A stretch of DNA of 64,000 bases from NCBI RefSeq assembly GCF_039851975.1, contig NZ_CP156660.1, forward strand, positions 1,741,035-1,805,034, read 5' to 3'. Shown here piece by piece: positions 27,116 to 35,814 of the stretch (positions within the stretch are counted from its first letter, which is position 1; each line of letters starts with the position of its first letter). The DNA is from Desulfoscipio sp. XC116. Its GTDB lineage: Bacteria; Bacillota; Desulfotomaculia; Desulfotomaculales; Desulfallaceae. A program made the translations under genes and the position numbers. The notes under the pieces were generated by a model, which had not been told where the DNA came from, did no database searches, and was given only the letters and a program-made list of their open reading frames with translations.

Positions 27116-30100
27116 TTACGGCTGGGGTTGGTTAAATATGCCCCGTACTTGAGCAGTTAGCTGTTTATGGCTGTAGCTTTGCAGAGTAATAGCCTTGTTG
27201 GGGCACTCGCCGGCGCAGGTACCACAGCCCTGACAAACGACCGCCTCTATTTCAGCCACATGATTTTCATTAATGCGCGGTGCCTTGAAGGGGCATAGCC
27301 TCACGCAGGTCAGACAAGCTGCGCAAAGGTCCGGGTTAACCACCGCTACCACGCTGCTGGATTCCAGCTTGTCGTGGCTTAAAATACTGGTGGCCCGGCC
27401 TGCGGCCGCTTTGGCCTGGGCAATGCTTTCATCAATGGACTTGGGACCATGAGCCAGTCCGCACATATAAATACCGTCGGCGGAAAAGTCTACCGGGCGC
27501 AGCTTCATGTGGGCTTCCTGGAAGAAATTATCCGGATTCAGGGACACTTTAAACAGCTGCGATATGTGCATATTGGACTCGGACGGTACGATAGGCGCGG
27601 CCAGAGTGAGTATATCGGTTTCAATATCATATGTTTCGCCCATAATATGATCGGTAGCGGTCACTCGCAGCTTGTTCTGGCCGTCTACGCTTACCAGCTC
27701 TACTTTAGGCTTATTATCCACATCGTAGCGGAAGAAGATTACACCCTTGGCCCGGGCCTCCCGATAATAGTCCTCATAGAAGCTGTAGGTACGGATATCC
27801 CGGTACAGTACAATAATGGAAGCATCGGGGTTTATTTCTTTTATTTTTAAAGCCAGTTTCATTGTCTTGGTACAGCAAATGCGGCTGCAGTAAGGCCGAT
27901 TTTCCTCCCGGGAACCCACGCACTGGATCATTACGAAATTCTCGGCTGATTTGATCCGGGGGTCGTTATTAGCGATGGCCTCGTCCAGCTCAAGCTGGGT
28001 CATGACCCGGTTATCTTCGCCGTAAAGATATTCGGTGGGCTTGGACTCATCACCACCGGTGGCAATGATGGAAACACCATGCTCCAACACCTGCCCGGTG
28101 GTCAGCTTGGTTTTAAAATTGCCGGTATAACCGGATACCTCTTCTATATCAGTGTTTGTATATAAATTAATGCTCGGGTTGTTTTCTACATTGTTAATTA
28201 ACTGCTGCACAAAGGAAGGTATGTTTTCGCCGTTAAACCCTTCATGAATACGCAGTGCCATACCGCCCAGCCGGTCGCTTTTTTCCAGTAGATGCACACT
28301 ATAGCCCTGGTCCACCAAGCTTAGTGCTGAAGTCATACCGGACACGCCGCCGCCGATTATCAGTGCGGTGTTTGTTACGCCAACCGTCACATTTTTAGCT
28401 GCACACAGTGTGGCTGCCTTGGCCACGGCCGCACTTACCAAATCTTTGGCTTTAATGGTAGCTATTTCAGGCTGCTTCTGGTGTACCCAGGAACATTGGT
28501 CACGGATATTGGCCATTTCAAACAAAGCGGCGTTTAATCCCGCTTCCTTCATGGTCTCCTGGAACAGTGGCTTGTGGGTGCGGACACTACAGGAGGCTAC
28601 TACAATGCGGTTAAGCTTGTGTTCCGCGATTAGATCCTTCATGGCCGCCTGGCTGTCCTGGGCACAGGCATACAGAGTATTGGTGGCGTAAACCACGTAA
28701 GGCAGTTTTTTCACATGCTCTACCACAGCGGGTACATCCACTACACTGGCGATGTTAATTCCGCAGTGACAGATAAACACTCCGATACGCGGTTCTTCCT
28801 CGCTGACATCTCTTTCCGCGGGGAATTCCATTTCGGTTACTTCGGTATTGCGCACCGAGGACAATAAAGCCGCAGTGTCTCCGGCGGCTGCGCTGGCCTG
28901 CATTACAGTCTCGGGTATATCTCTTGGACCGCTGAATACACCGGCTACGTAAATCCCTTCACGGGAAGTTTGCACGCCGGACAGTTCCTTGAGCTGGCAG
29001 AAATTGTAGTCGTTTAGTTCAATACCCAATATCCCGGCCAGACCCACGGCATCCTGTGAGGGTTTAAGGCCCACGGACAGTACCAGCATTTCAAAATCTT
29101 CTTCTTGCATACCTTCCGGAGTGCGATAGCGTACCCGTAATTCCTTGGTTTTGGGCAGTTCCTTCACCGATGAAATCATGCTCTTGATGTAATGCACATT
29201 ATATTGGTCCTGGGCCCGGTTGTAATACTTCTCGTAGTCTTTACCGAAGGCTCGAATGTCCATATTGAAAATGGTGCAATCAAGACCAGGCACGTGTTCT
29301 TTGGCAATAACGGCCTCTTTGGTGGCGTACATACAGCACACTGAAGAGCAATAGCCGTTGCACAAAGATACATCCCTGGAACCTACACACTGAATAAAGG
29401 CAATTTTCTTGGGGGTGTTGCCGCCGGCTGTTTGCACGTGACCTTCGTATGGGCCCGAGGCGCTCAGCATGCGTTCAAACTGCAGACTGGTGAGCACATT
29501 TTCATACACACCAAAGCCGTATTCACCCCGCAACTGGGCGTTAAATAAATCATAGCCCGGGCACATTATTATCGCGCCAACATTTAAGGAAACTATTTCT
29601 TCCTGCATGTTATGATCAATGGCATTGGACTGACAGACCTTGATACACTTACCGCAGGCTTTGGGGTTTTTCATTTTCAAACATTTAGTGGCGTCAATCA
29701 TGTAGGCGTTGGGATACGCCTGGGGATAAAGCTTGTAGATGGCTTTGCGGTTACCCAGATTTTGGTTGAAGTCATCGGATACTTTTACCGGACAAGCCTC
29801 GGCGCAAGAGCCGCATCCCACACATTTGTCGAGGTCCACGTAGCGGGGCCGCTTTTTAACTTGTACAGTGAAGTCGCCGGCTTCTCCGGAAAGACCAATT
29901 ACATCAGAACAGGTCAATACATCTATATTGCGGTGGCGGCCGCATTCCACCAGCTTGGGCGATAGGATACACATGGAGCAGTCATTGGTGGGGAAGGTTT
30001 TGTCCAGCATAGGCATACGTCCGCCGATAGCCGGTGATTTTTCCACGATATATACCTTGTACCCCACCTCCGCCAGGTCCAGGGCGGACTGCATACCGCT

Positions 30101-30175
30101 GATGCCCGCGCCGACAATCAGCACGGAGCCAACTTTTTTGCCGCTATTTTTGCGATCGGAATTGTTATTATTCAC
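27116..30175 (-). CDS. hdrA: HdrA-like protein with two flavin modules
   Basis: A 1019-residue soluble flavin iron-sulfur protein. Residues 1-450 are an HdrA/QmoA-type module: FAD motif VLIVGAGISGMQSALDLAE, the Cys motif of the TFPTNDCSMCI segment, a [4Fe-4S] site CVGCGSCAEAC, and CGKCIKVC. A segment beginning VFICHCGINIASVVDV (about 465) is the usual HdrA N-terminus and includes SCSVRTHKPLF. A second FAD module (ALIIGGGVSGMTSALSL, about 605) follows, then two ferredoxin motifs, CAACLTCVRLC and CQGCGTCAGEC. Standard HdrA has about 650 residues, so this is a fused or duplicated form. HdrA proteins bifurcate electrons among NAD(P)H or hydrogenase modules, ferredoxin and the HdrBC site. It is last in hdrCBA, 27 bp after hdrB. 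Confidence 0.9.
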   Translation of the reverse strand: MNNNNSDRKNSGKKVGSVLIVGAGISGMQSALDLAEVGYKVYIVEKSPAIGGRMPMLDKTFPTNDCSMCILSPKLVECGRHRNIDVLTCSDVIGLSGEAGDFTVQVKKRPRYVDLDKCVGCGSCAEACPVKVSDDFNQNLGNRKAIYKLYPQAYPNAYMIDATKCLKMKNPKACGKCIKVCQSNAIDHNMQEEIVSLNVGAIIMCPGYDLFNAQLRGEYGFGVYENVLTSLQFERMLSASGPYEGHVQTAGGNTPKKIAFIQCVGSRDVSLCNGYCSSVCCMYATKEAVIAKEHVPGLDCTIFNMDIRAFGKDYEKYYNRAQDQYNVHYIKSMISSVKELPKTKELRVRYRTPEGMQEEDFEMLVLSVGLKPSQDAVGLAGILGIELNDYNFCQLKELSGVQTSREGIYVAGVFSGPRDIPETVMQASAAAGDTAALLSSVRNTEVTEMEFPAERDVSEEEPRIGVFICHCGINIASVVDVPAVVEHVKKLPYVVYATNTLYACAQDSQAAMKDLIAEHKLNRIVVASCSVRTHKPLFQETMKEAGLNAALFEMANIRDQCSWVHQKQPEIATIKAKDLVSAAVAKAATLCAAKNVTVGVTNTALIIGGGVSGMTSALSLVDQGYSVHLLEKSDRLGGMALRIHEGFNGENIPSFVQQLINNVENNPSINLYTNTDIEEVSGYTGNFKTKLTTGQVLEHGVSIIATGGDESKPTEYLYGEDNRVMTQLELDEAIANNDPRIKSAENFVMIQCVGSREENRPYCSRICCTKTMKLALKIKEINPDASIIVLYRDIRTYSFYEDYYREARAKGVIFFRYDVDNKPKVELVSVDGQNKLRVTATDHIMGETYDIETDILTLAAPIVPSESNMHISQLFKVSLNPDNFFQEAHMKLRPVDFSADGIYMCGLAHGPKSIDESIAQAKAAAGRATSILSHDKLESSSVVAVVNPDLCAACLTCVRLCPFKAPRINENHVAEIEAVVCQGCGTCAGECPNKAITLQSYSHKQLTAQVRGIFNQPQP

Positions 30176-30202
30176 AATCAGTCCAGACCTCCATCACAAA
30201 AT

Positions 30203-31057
30203 TTAGTCCGCCAGAGACAATGACTGTAACAGCGGGTTGGGGTTAATTAAATGCAAGTTGAGCCATTTTTTAGTTTCTTTCAGTCCCAGTGCCAGGCCAA
30301 TCAGTTCGGTAAAATAAAAGGCCGGCAGGTCGGTGCCTCTTTCTTTGCGCCGCATCTCCAAATTAGATTGGCATAGCGGGCACGAGGTAACGATAGCCAT
30401 TGCCTCCACCTCTTTGGCCGCCTCAATTAAACGGTTAACCATACCTTGTACAACCTTGGTGGAAGTCAAGCCCAGGTTAGCACCGCAGCAATCTGTTTTG
30501 TATGACCAGGGAATAGGCTCGGCACCCAATGCCTTCACTATCCTGTCCATTGACATGGGGTTTTCAGGATTGTCAAAATTGGTTACTTTAGGGGGCCTGA
30601 CCAAAAGACAGCCATAGAAACAAACTACCTTAAGTCCTGTTAAAGGCTTTTGTACCCTTTTGGCGATGGCATCCGTACCTATCTGGTTGGTTATGGCCTC
30701 CAGCAATGAAACGACGTTAATATTTCCGTTATATTTAAAATCTACTATACTTTCAATTTCTTTACGCATATCATCATCATTGCGTAAGACATAGTCAGCC
30801 TTTTTTACCCGGCTGTAGCAAGCCGAGCAAGGAATAGCCAGATCCAGTCCCGTTTCCTGGGCCAGTGCCACGTTACGTGACGGCAGGGCTACAGATAACA
30901 GGTGGTTGGTACTGTGAGCAGACGTTGCTCCACAGCAGACCCAGTCATTGAGCTCTACCAAATCCATACCCAGTGCCTGACAGGCGATCCGGGCGGACAT
31001 ATCGTATTCTTTAGCGGTGGACCCTAAAGAACATCCGGGAAAATAGGAAAGTTTCAA
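30203..31057 (-). CDS. hdrB: HdrB-like subunit
   Basis: A 284-residue protein with two CCG domains. The first has FPGCS, NDWVCCGA and a later CSACYS. The second has CFYGCLL, TDCCGANLG and CPLCQ. In methanogen HdrB these cysteines bind two noncubane [4Fe-4S] clusters that reduce disulfides. In sulfate reducers and acetogens the physiological acceptor is unresolved, so the substrate is not assigned here. It lies 56 bp after hdrC. Confidence 0.92.
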   Translation of the reverse strand: MKLSYFPGCSLGSTAKEYDMSARIACQALGMDLVELNDWVCCGATSAHSTNHLLSVALPSRNVALAQETGLDLAIPCSACYSRVKKADYVLRNDDDMRKEIESIVDFKYNGNINVVSLLEAITNQIGTDAIAKRVQKPLTGLKVVCFYGCLLVRPPKVTNFDNPENPMSMDRIVKALGAEPIPWSYKTDCCGANLGLTSTKVVQGMVNRLIEAAKEVEAMAIVTSCPLCQSNLEMRRKERGTDLPAFYFTELIGLALGLKETKKWLNLHLINPNPLLQSLSLAD

Positions 31058-31113
31058 TTTATGTAACTCCTTTCCTTTAATAGCTGTTTATATAGATTGC
31101 CGATATTTATAAA

Positions 31114-31653
31114 TTAGTGAGCTGTTTTGCTGAATATGTCCTTAATTCTGCCCCTGGCTTTGATACGGTGTGGCAATATCGGCATCTTACCCTTTCTAAA
31201 CATTTCCATTCCAACACCCATATCAGAGAATAAATCGCCGCTTTTTATCTTGTAAATGACCATCATACTCGTTTCATGTACCCGGCCATGAGAACGCACT
31301 GAGTTTAAAAATACATTATGGAACAAATTGATGTTCTTTTCTTTAACTATACCGGCCGCAATGGCCATTTCTTTCAGGGCATCCATTACCTCGGCAACAT
31401 TAATGTCATTGGGGCACCGAGCCCCACAGGTTTCACAACTAGAGCAAATCCAGATGCTGGAGCAGTTTAATACGCGTTCTTTTTGGCCCAGCTGTACTAA
31501 ACGGATAATTTCATTGGGGTAATAATCTGCGAATCCCGTAGCAATACAGCCCGAAGCACACTTTTGGCATTGGTAGCACAGTTCAATGGGCTGTCCGCTT
31601 TTTTCCCTGACTTCATTAAAGAATTGTCTTTTTTCTGCGTCAATGAAACTCAT
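31114..31653 (-). CDS. hdrC: HdrC-like iron-sulfur subunit
   Basis: A 179-residue protein with two [4Fe-4S] motifs, CYQCQKCASGC (about 22-32) and CSSCETCGARC (about 70-80), and no membrane segment. It passes electrons between HdrA and HdrB. GGAGGGGGG sits ahead of the ATG at 31653. It is first in the operon. Confidence 0.92.
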   Translation of the reverse strand: MSFIDAEKRQFFNEVREKSGQPIELCYQCQKCASGCIATGFADYYPNEIIRLVQLGQKERVLNCSSIWICSSCETCGARCPNDINVAEVMDALKEMAIAAGIVKEKNINLFHNVFLNSVRSHGRVHETSMMVIYKIKSGDLFSDMGVGMEMFRKGKMPILPHRIKARGRIKDIFSKTAH

Positions 31654-32461
31654 TTAAATCCCCCCTCCTAAATAGATTAATATTTAACTTTTTTAAAAAT
31701 GCTCGTAATGCACAGTAATTCATAACAAAAGAACAATTTTAATATATTTAACTAATTAATTTAAAAAATCAAGAAATTAATCTGAGCCATTAGGATTAGG
31801 TTAATGAATTTTAACTTGGCGGGTTTGCATACATTCTTATGTTATACTTAGACAAAAATTTCACTATCTATAAATAAACGAAATAATGTTTTGAGCATAA
31901 ATAAATTATATGTTAATTCATCTTAAAAGAAAAGAATTATCTTATAATTTTATTCATATTCTTAAGTCTGGAAACAGAAAACTAATAGTTTAATAAAAAT
32001 ATGGAAATATATTGTATAAATATACGCATATTGGTTGTCAGAAACCCCGGCGAAAAAATACCCCACCATGGGGGTAACAAAAAAATATATAAAACATAGA
32101 AAAGGAGCATATGTTTATAATACTATATTATTGAAAAACCGAATTCTGTCAACTAGGTGACAAACAATAAATGCCAGATCGTGACAGCGGATGTAAAAAG
32201 ATATTGTTTAAGTCCGGGAAGATGCATTTATTAGTATCTTATTGCGGCATGCAGCATATTATAAAAAATGGTTTTATAATTCAATAAATGTCCAGTAGGG
32301 GATTCCGGGATGAGTATATTAATTCTGTTAGCGCTGGCATCATTTTTTAGACATAACGTCAGGCGCGGTATAAAGCATATTATTTATTCTGTTTCCAGTC
32401 AACATAACCAATAAATTGGAATTTGGCTGCTTCGCATTATGTCGTATAATACGGTGTTACT
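31654..32461. other. Long AT-rich intergenic region
   Basis: It holds the upstream sequence of hdrCBA. A G/C stem is at about 32058-32080 (CCCCACCATGGGGG). A 34-codon frame on the plus strand (32310-32414), with a hydrophobic start SILILLALASFF and a weak GGGG site, is possible but unproven. No other gene seen. Confidence 0.4.
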
Positions 32462-32851
32462 CTATCTGGTCTCGGCACTTGTCTCGCTCAATGCCTTCGT
32501 TAACAATGGCAAAGCTATATAGAGTGCTTTGAGATTATTACTAAGCATCGTATGCTGCCAAGTGCCTTGCGCTAATTTTGCTCGTGCTTTATCAGATTTG
32601 CTAATCAGAGAAGTGATTGGTGCAAGCGCATTTTTCAAATCTTCTTCGGTATAACAATCCACAGCGTCACTCTCTGCTAATCCTTTTGATATCAGTGATG
32701 AAGCTATATGAAGGGCTTTAAGCCTGTTCTTTTTTAACGTATACTGAGAAGTACCTTGCGCAAATTTCTCTTTTGCTTTCTCAGCCCTGCTAATCATTGA
32801 AGTTATGGCTCGGAGCGCTTCCTCCATATCTTTTTCTGTAAAGTCATCCAT
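32462..32851 (-). CDS. Protein of two tandem repeats
   Basis: A 129-residue protein built of two aligned copies of about 57 residues. In the first copy, DFTEKDMEEALRAITSMISR pairs with YTEEDLKNALAPITSLISK in the second. Later, FAQGTSQYTLKKNRLKALHIA pairs with LAQGTWQHTMLSNNLKALYIA. Each copy looks like three helices. No family recognised. The start at 32851 has GGAGG eight bases upstream, lying in the end of the recombinase remnant. It may be cargo of a decayed mobile element. Confidence 0.65.
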   Translation of the reverse strand: MDDFTEKDMEEALRAITSMISRAEKAKEKFAQGTSQYTLKKNRLKALHIASSLISKGLAESDAVDCYTEEDLKNALAPITSLISKSDKARAKLAQGTWQHTMLSNNLKALYIALPLLTKALSETSAETR

Positions 32852-32867
32852 AAACTCAACCTCCACA

Positions 32868-33112
32868 AATGCCGGTGCTGTCCTCGGCTATGCTTTCGGC
32901 AGCCGATACCATTTTTACACCGGTTTTTCCCAAAGTAGCTTTATTGTATGCGCTGTCGTGGCGGTTTCGGACGAAGCGGTCTAACTTCCACACAAGCACC
33001 ATATCAAACAAGTGTCCTTCACTATCTGTCCTTCACCATCCGCTGAAATTCGGGGCGGTTATCAGTCTTGGCTGATAGGGCAGCATATTCAAAAATTCTC
33101 TCCTGTCAAGGC
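32868..33112 (-). pseudogene. Serine recombinase remnant, frameshifted
   Basis: On the minus strand one frame reads IFEYAALSAKTDNRPEFQRM and then hits a stop after VKDR. Shifted by one, the sequence continues SEGHLFDMVLVWKLDRFVRNR and KTGVKMVSAAESIAEDSTG. Together these are the middle of the resolvase catalytic domain, including the LDRF-R motif, of large serine recombinases. The catalytic serine end and the whole C-terminal part are missing, and a short insertion breaks the frame, so the gene is dead. Confidence 0.8.
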
Positions 33113-33189
33113 CTGATTTATTCATTTCAACTTAGCTGTTAGACCAGACAATTTCATCGGGATGGTCTGCATAGCGTAGCCATATATAT

Positions 33190-33370
33190 CAACGCTGTCA
33201 CTCGTGCCGTCGTTGCCCGGTTGCATAACTGAAGGGGATACTATCCAGGAAGTCCCGGAGAATGCCCACGAAGCTATCAAGGGATACTTAGAAGCGTTAA
33301 AGCTCCAGGTCGCCCGCTGCCTGAAAAGGATATTCAGTTATTTTACGGGGAAGTTGAGGTTTCATTGTGA
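33190..33370 (+). pseudogene. HicB-type antitoxin remnant, frameshifted
   Basis: The sequence encodes VPSLPGCITEGDT-like text (PSLPGCITEGDTIQEVPENA), then HEAIKGYLEALKLQ. After a frame change it continues GRPLPEKDIQLFYGEVEVSL and stops at 33370. This matches the partial RNase H-like fold of HicB antitoxins. The N-terminal strand and the usual upstream hicA toxin gene are missing. The frame change implies loss of function. Confidence 0.7.
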
Positions 33371-33408
33371 TGATGACACCGCGCTTTCCTCGGATATGTG
33401 ACTAAAAC

Positions 33409-33438
33409 TAAAAGCCCTCCGAAATCCCGGAGGGCTTG
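33409..33438 (-). terminator. Terminator of tRNA-Leu
   Basis: AAGCCCTCCG and CGGAGGGCTT form a ten-base-pair stem on the minus strand followed by TTAGTTTTAG, just beyond the tRNA-Leu 3' end. Confidence 0.8.
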
Positions 33439-33447
33439 ATTTATCAA

Positions 33448-33531
33448 TGGTGCGGGCGAGAGGATTTGAACCTCCACGAGTTGCCCCACTGGATCCTAAG
33501 TCCAGCGCGTCTGCCGTTCCGCCACGCCCGC
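33448..33531 (-). tRNA. tRNA-Leu(TAG)
   Basis: A cloverleaf with acceptor stem GCGGGCG/CGCCCGC, anticodon loop CTTAGGA giving TAG, a long variable arm as expected for leucine tRNA, the TTCAAAT T-loop and an encoded CCA end. It reads CUN codons. Confidence 0.95.
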
Positions 33532-34268
33532 AATATAAAGTTTATCTGACCGCAAATATTAATATATCATTTTTAATTTATATTATCAAGGACTAGAAAC
33601 TAATTTTAAACCCATTTATTAGCATACTCTCTAAATGATGTTCAATTTAATGGTTCTAGAATTCGTTGCTGATATTCTAGTTAGTGGCCTGATTTCTAAA
33701 TAAATCTGATTTCTAAAAAAAACCTGGATATTCAATTATTAATAAGTATGTCGCCTCATCATAATAAATTACGATTGTAGTGTGTCAGACTAACAGTGCA
33801 GGTTTATAGTATGCATATTTGCATCGGGTATGTAATCCTGCATAGATGATTTAATAGTAAACAAGCAACAAGTAATTATCAAGGCAAGGTATAGTATATT
33901 GCATTAGGTTATGTAATATTGCATGAGGTAGCTAAGTCAATATAGGCATTTGAAGAATTTCTTGTTTGAACGAAGTTTATCCAATGATACATAAAGCAGC
34001 CTATGCGTTTTTGCATAGATATCGGCGTAACATTATTTAAAAAGTATTGTTATCCTCTCTGTGAACCTTCAATATTGCGCATTAGGCAGGCGTTTTGCTG
34101 GGTTCTGCCTGCCTTTTATGGGGTAGATGCTTCAGATAAGAGGCTTGTTATTGTTTTTTGTTATTCTTAATAATATTTTTGGTAATCCAAATGACAGTTT
34201 GTTATTTGGCATGTGTTTTGCATATAAAATATGATAATAAATGAAAATTAATCATGGAAGGTGAGACC
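33532..34268. other. Gene-free region with direct repeats
   Basis: No gene in about 740 bp. Two related units, TTGCAT-N3-GTATGTAAT-N2-TGCAT at 33819-33843 and TTGCAT-N3-TTATGTAAT-N2-TGCAT at 33899-33924, lie 80 bp apart, with further TGCAT words nearby. They could be binding sites. Confidence 0.45.
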
Positions 34269-34454
34269 ATGAAAACTAATATTGTGAAAACCCCTTGCAA
34301 AACTTGCAAAAACTGTGGTGGGACGAATTGTTTCCTTTGCGTGGCGTTACAAAGAACAGCATGTGCAATGGAAATGGAGCTATATAACCACAGTGTGCAA
34401 AATTTGTTTACTGAAATAACTTTACCCTGCAAATATTATGTGCGAAAAATATAA
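34269..34454 (+). CDS. Small Cys-rich protein
   Basis: A 61-residue protein with seven cysteines, mostly in CKTCKNCGGTNCFLC near the N-terminus, suitable for metal binding. GGAAGGTGAG precedes the ATG at 34269. No known family, but its type is common in clostridia. Confidence 0.6.
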   Translation: MKTNIVKTPCKTCKNCGGTNCFLCVALQRTACAMEMELYNHSVQNLFTEITLPCKYYVRKI

Positions 34455-34618
34455 GCTCTTTCAATAGTTATATAGTCATTATTTGAAAGGGTGTTTAGAT
34501 TAGTACATCTTTTTATATGATACTCTTTAGAAAGTTAGGGATTATTACAAATACATGATTCCTCAACACCCATTAAACTATATTTTGGAAATTACTTGAT
34601 ACAGTTTGGTACGATTGT

Positions 34619-34657
34619 AATAAGTACACAGGCTACTATTGTAACCTGTGTACTTTT
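34619..34657. terminator. Bidirectional terminator
   Basis: AAGTACACAGG and CCTGTGTACTT form an 11-bp stem with a 12-nt loop and T-rich flank between two convergent genes. Confidence 0.8.
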
Positions 34658-34671
34658 CTATAATGTTAATG

Positions 34672-34920
34672 TCAGGACATTTTGGTGATATTGTCGGCAT
34701 TTATTTTTGCGGAGCTTTTGGGGACAAAAGTTTTGCAGCAAGTAGACATGCAGGAATCCGCTGCCGCAGGGGTTAGTTGTTTGGCCATGGTGGCGTCAAT
34801 ACTATCCAGCTGTTCTGATGCAAAAGCATCGGGGGTTACTAGAATTTCATTAGCCAGGCACTTGTTGCCTTCCTTCCAATAGTGGCAATTATTAATGATG
34901 CAGTGGACGTGTTGATTCAT
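34672..34920 (-). CDS. DUF1540 protein
   Basis: An 82-residue protein with the DUF1540 arrangement: C-I-I-N-N-CHYW then C-A-N near the start, and a second group CMSTCCKTFVP near the end. Family members are small, putative metal-binding proteins of Gram-positive anaerobes of unknown role. Start at 34920 behind GGAGGAG. Confidence 0.75.
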   Translation of the reverse strand: MNQHVHCIINNCHYWKEGNKCLANEILVTPDAFASEQLDSIDATMAKQLTPAAADSCMSTCCKTFVPKSSAKINADNITKMS

Positions 34921-35054
34921 TTCTGTAATCACTCCTCCTTATGTTAATGTGTTTAGTTTCCTTATTTATTATCTCCCAAAGTAGTTTGTTTATTTGCTAT
35001 GTTTAATAAAGATTTTGTTATGTAGATAAATGCCATTATTGATTTTTAGCTAAA

Positions 35055-35624
35055 TTAATACCAGTAGTCCGGGTATTTGCGTTCGGTTGATATATTATTT
35101 ACTAGCAATGCAATAAGAACCAGGCACAAGGCACCTAGCCCAACTGGAGAAAAAATAAAACCGAAGTCCTGGGCGGTGTAAACAGCAATAAAGGCTGTGG
35201 CTCCGCCTGGCGGGTGTAATGTACGGGTTAAGGTCATGGCTACAATGGCCGACGTTACACCCAAGGCTATGGCCCACCAAGCATCACCGCATACTTGATA
35301 CACCGTAACCCCCATTAAAGCTGATATAAGGTGACCTCCGACAACGTTTCTGGGTTGAGCCATTGGTACATGACAGGCAGCGTAAAGCAATACTGCCGAA
35401 GCGCCAAAAGAGGGCAACAAAAGCGGTAAATGGTAATGGTCCGATAAAATCGCCACCAGTCCGATACCGGCAAAACTACCCAGTGCCGTAACAAATAGGC
35501 CGGATATGGAGAACATCGGCAGTGACGTGCATCGGCCGCCTTTCATCTTACATAGGTAAGTAACCAGTGTTTTTATTACCATATTATGCCAACCCGGTAC
35601 TGTTTGCTCCAGGGTATTCTTCAT
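35055..35624 (-). CDS. HPP family membrane protein
   Basis: About 189 residues with four or five membrane helices. The family signature is LHPPGGATAFIAV, preceded by LLPSFGASAVLLYA and AQPRNVVGGHL. HPP proteins are integral membrane proteins, some of which transport nitrite. The start at 35624 is chosen because AGGAGGTG precedes it; the frame opens at 35738 without a site. Role here unknown. Confidence 0.85.
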   Translation of the reverse strand: MKNTLEQTVPGWHNMVIKTLVTYLCKMKGGRCTSLPMFSISGLFVTALGSFAGIGLVAILSDHYHLPLLLPSFGASAVLLYAACHVPMAQPRNVVGGHLISALMGVTVYQVCGDAWWAIALGVTSAIVAMTLTRTLHPPGGATAFIAVYTAQDFGFIFSPVGLGALCLVLIALLVNNISTERKYPDYWY

Positions 35625-35814
35625 TTTTTTTGACACCTCCTGGGCAAATATTACCGGAATTTTATCCAAGAATGCAGTAATCAACGTCACTTGTCTAATG
35701 TGATTTGCATCACATGTGAGTCCGAACCGATAATGCATTTACAATCATGGTGAAGAATTTTTGCTTGACAGAATAAGAATCCAGTTATCCTGGTGAATTG
35801 GAAATGCCAAGCAT

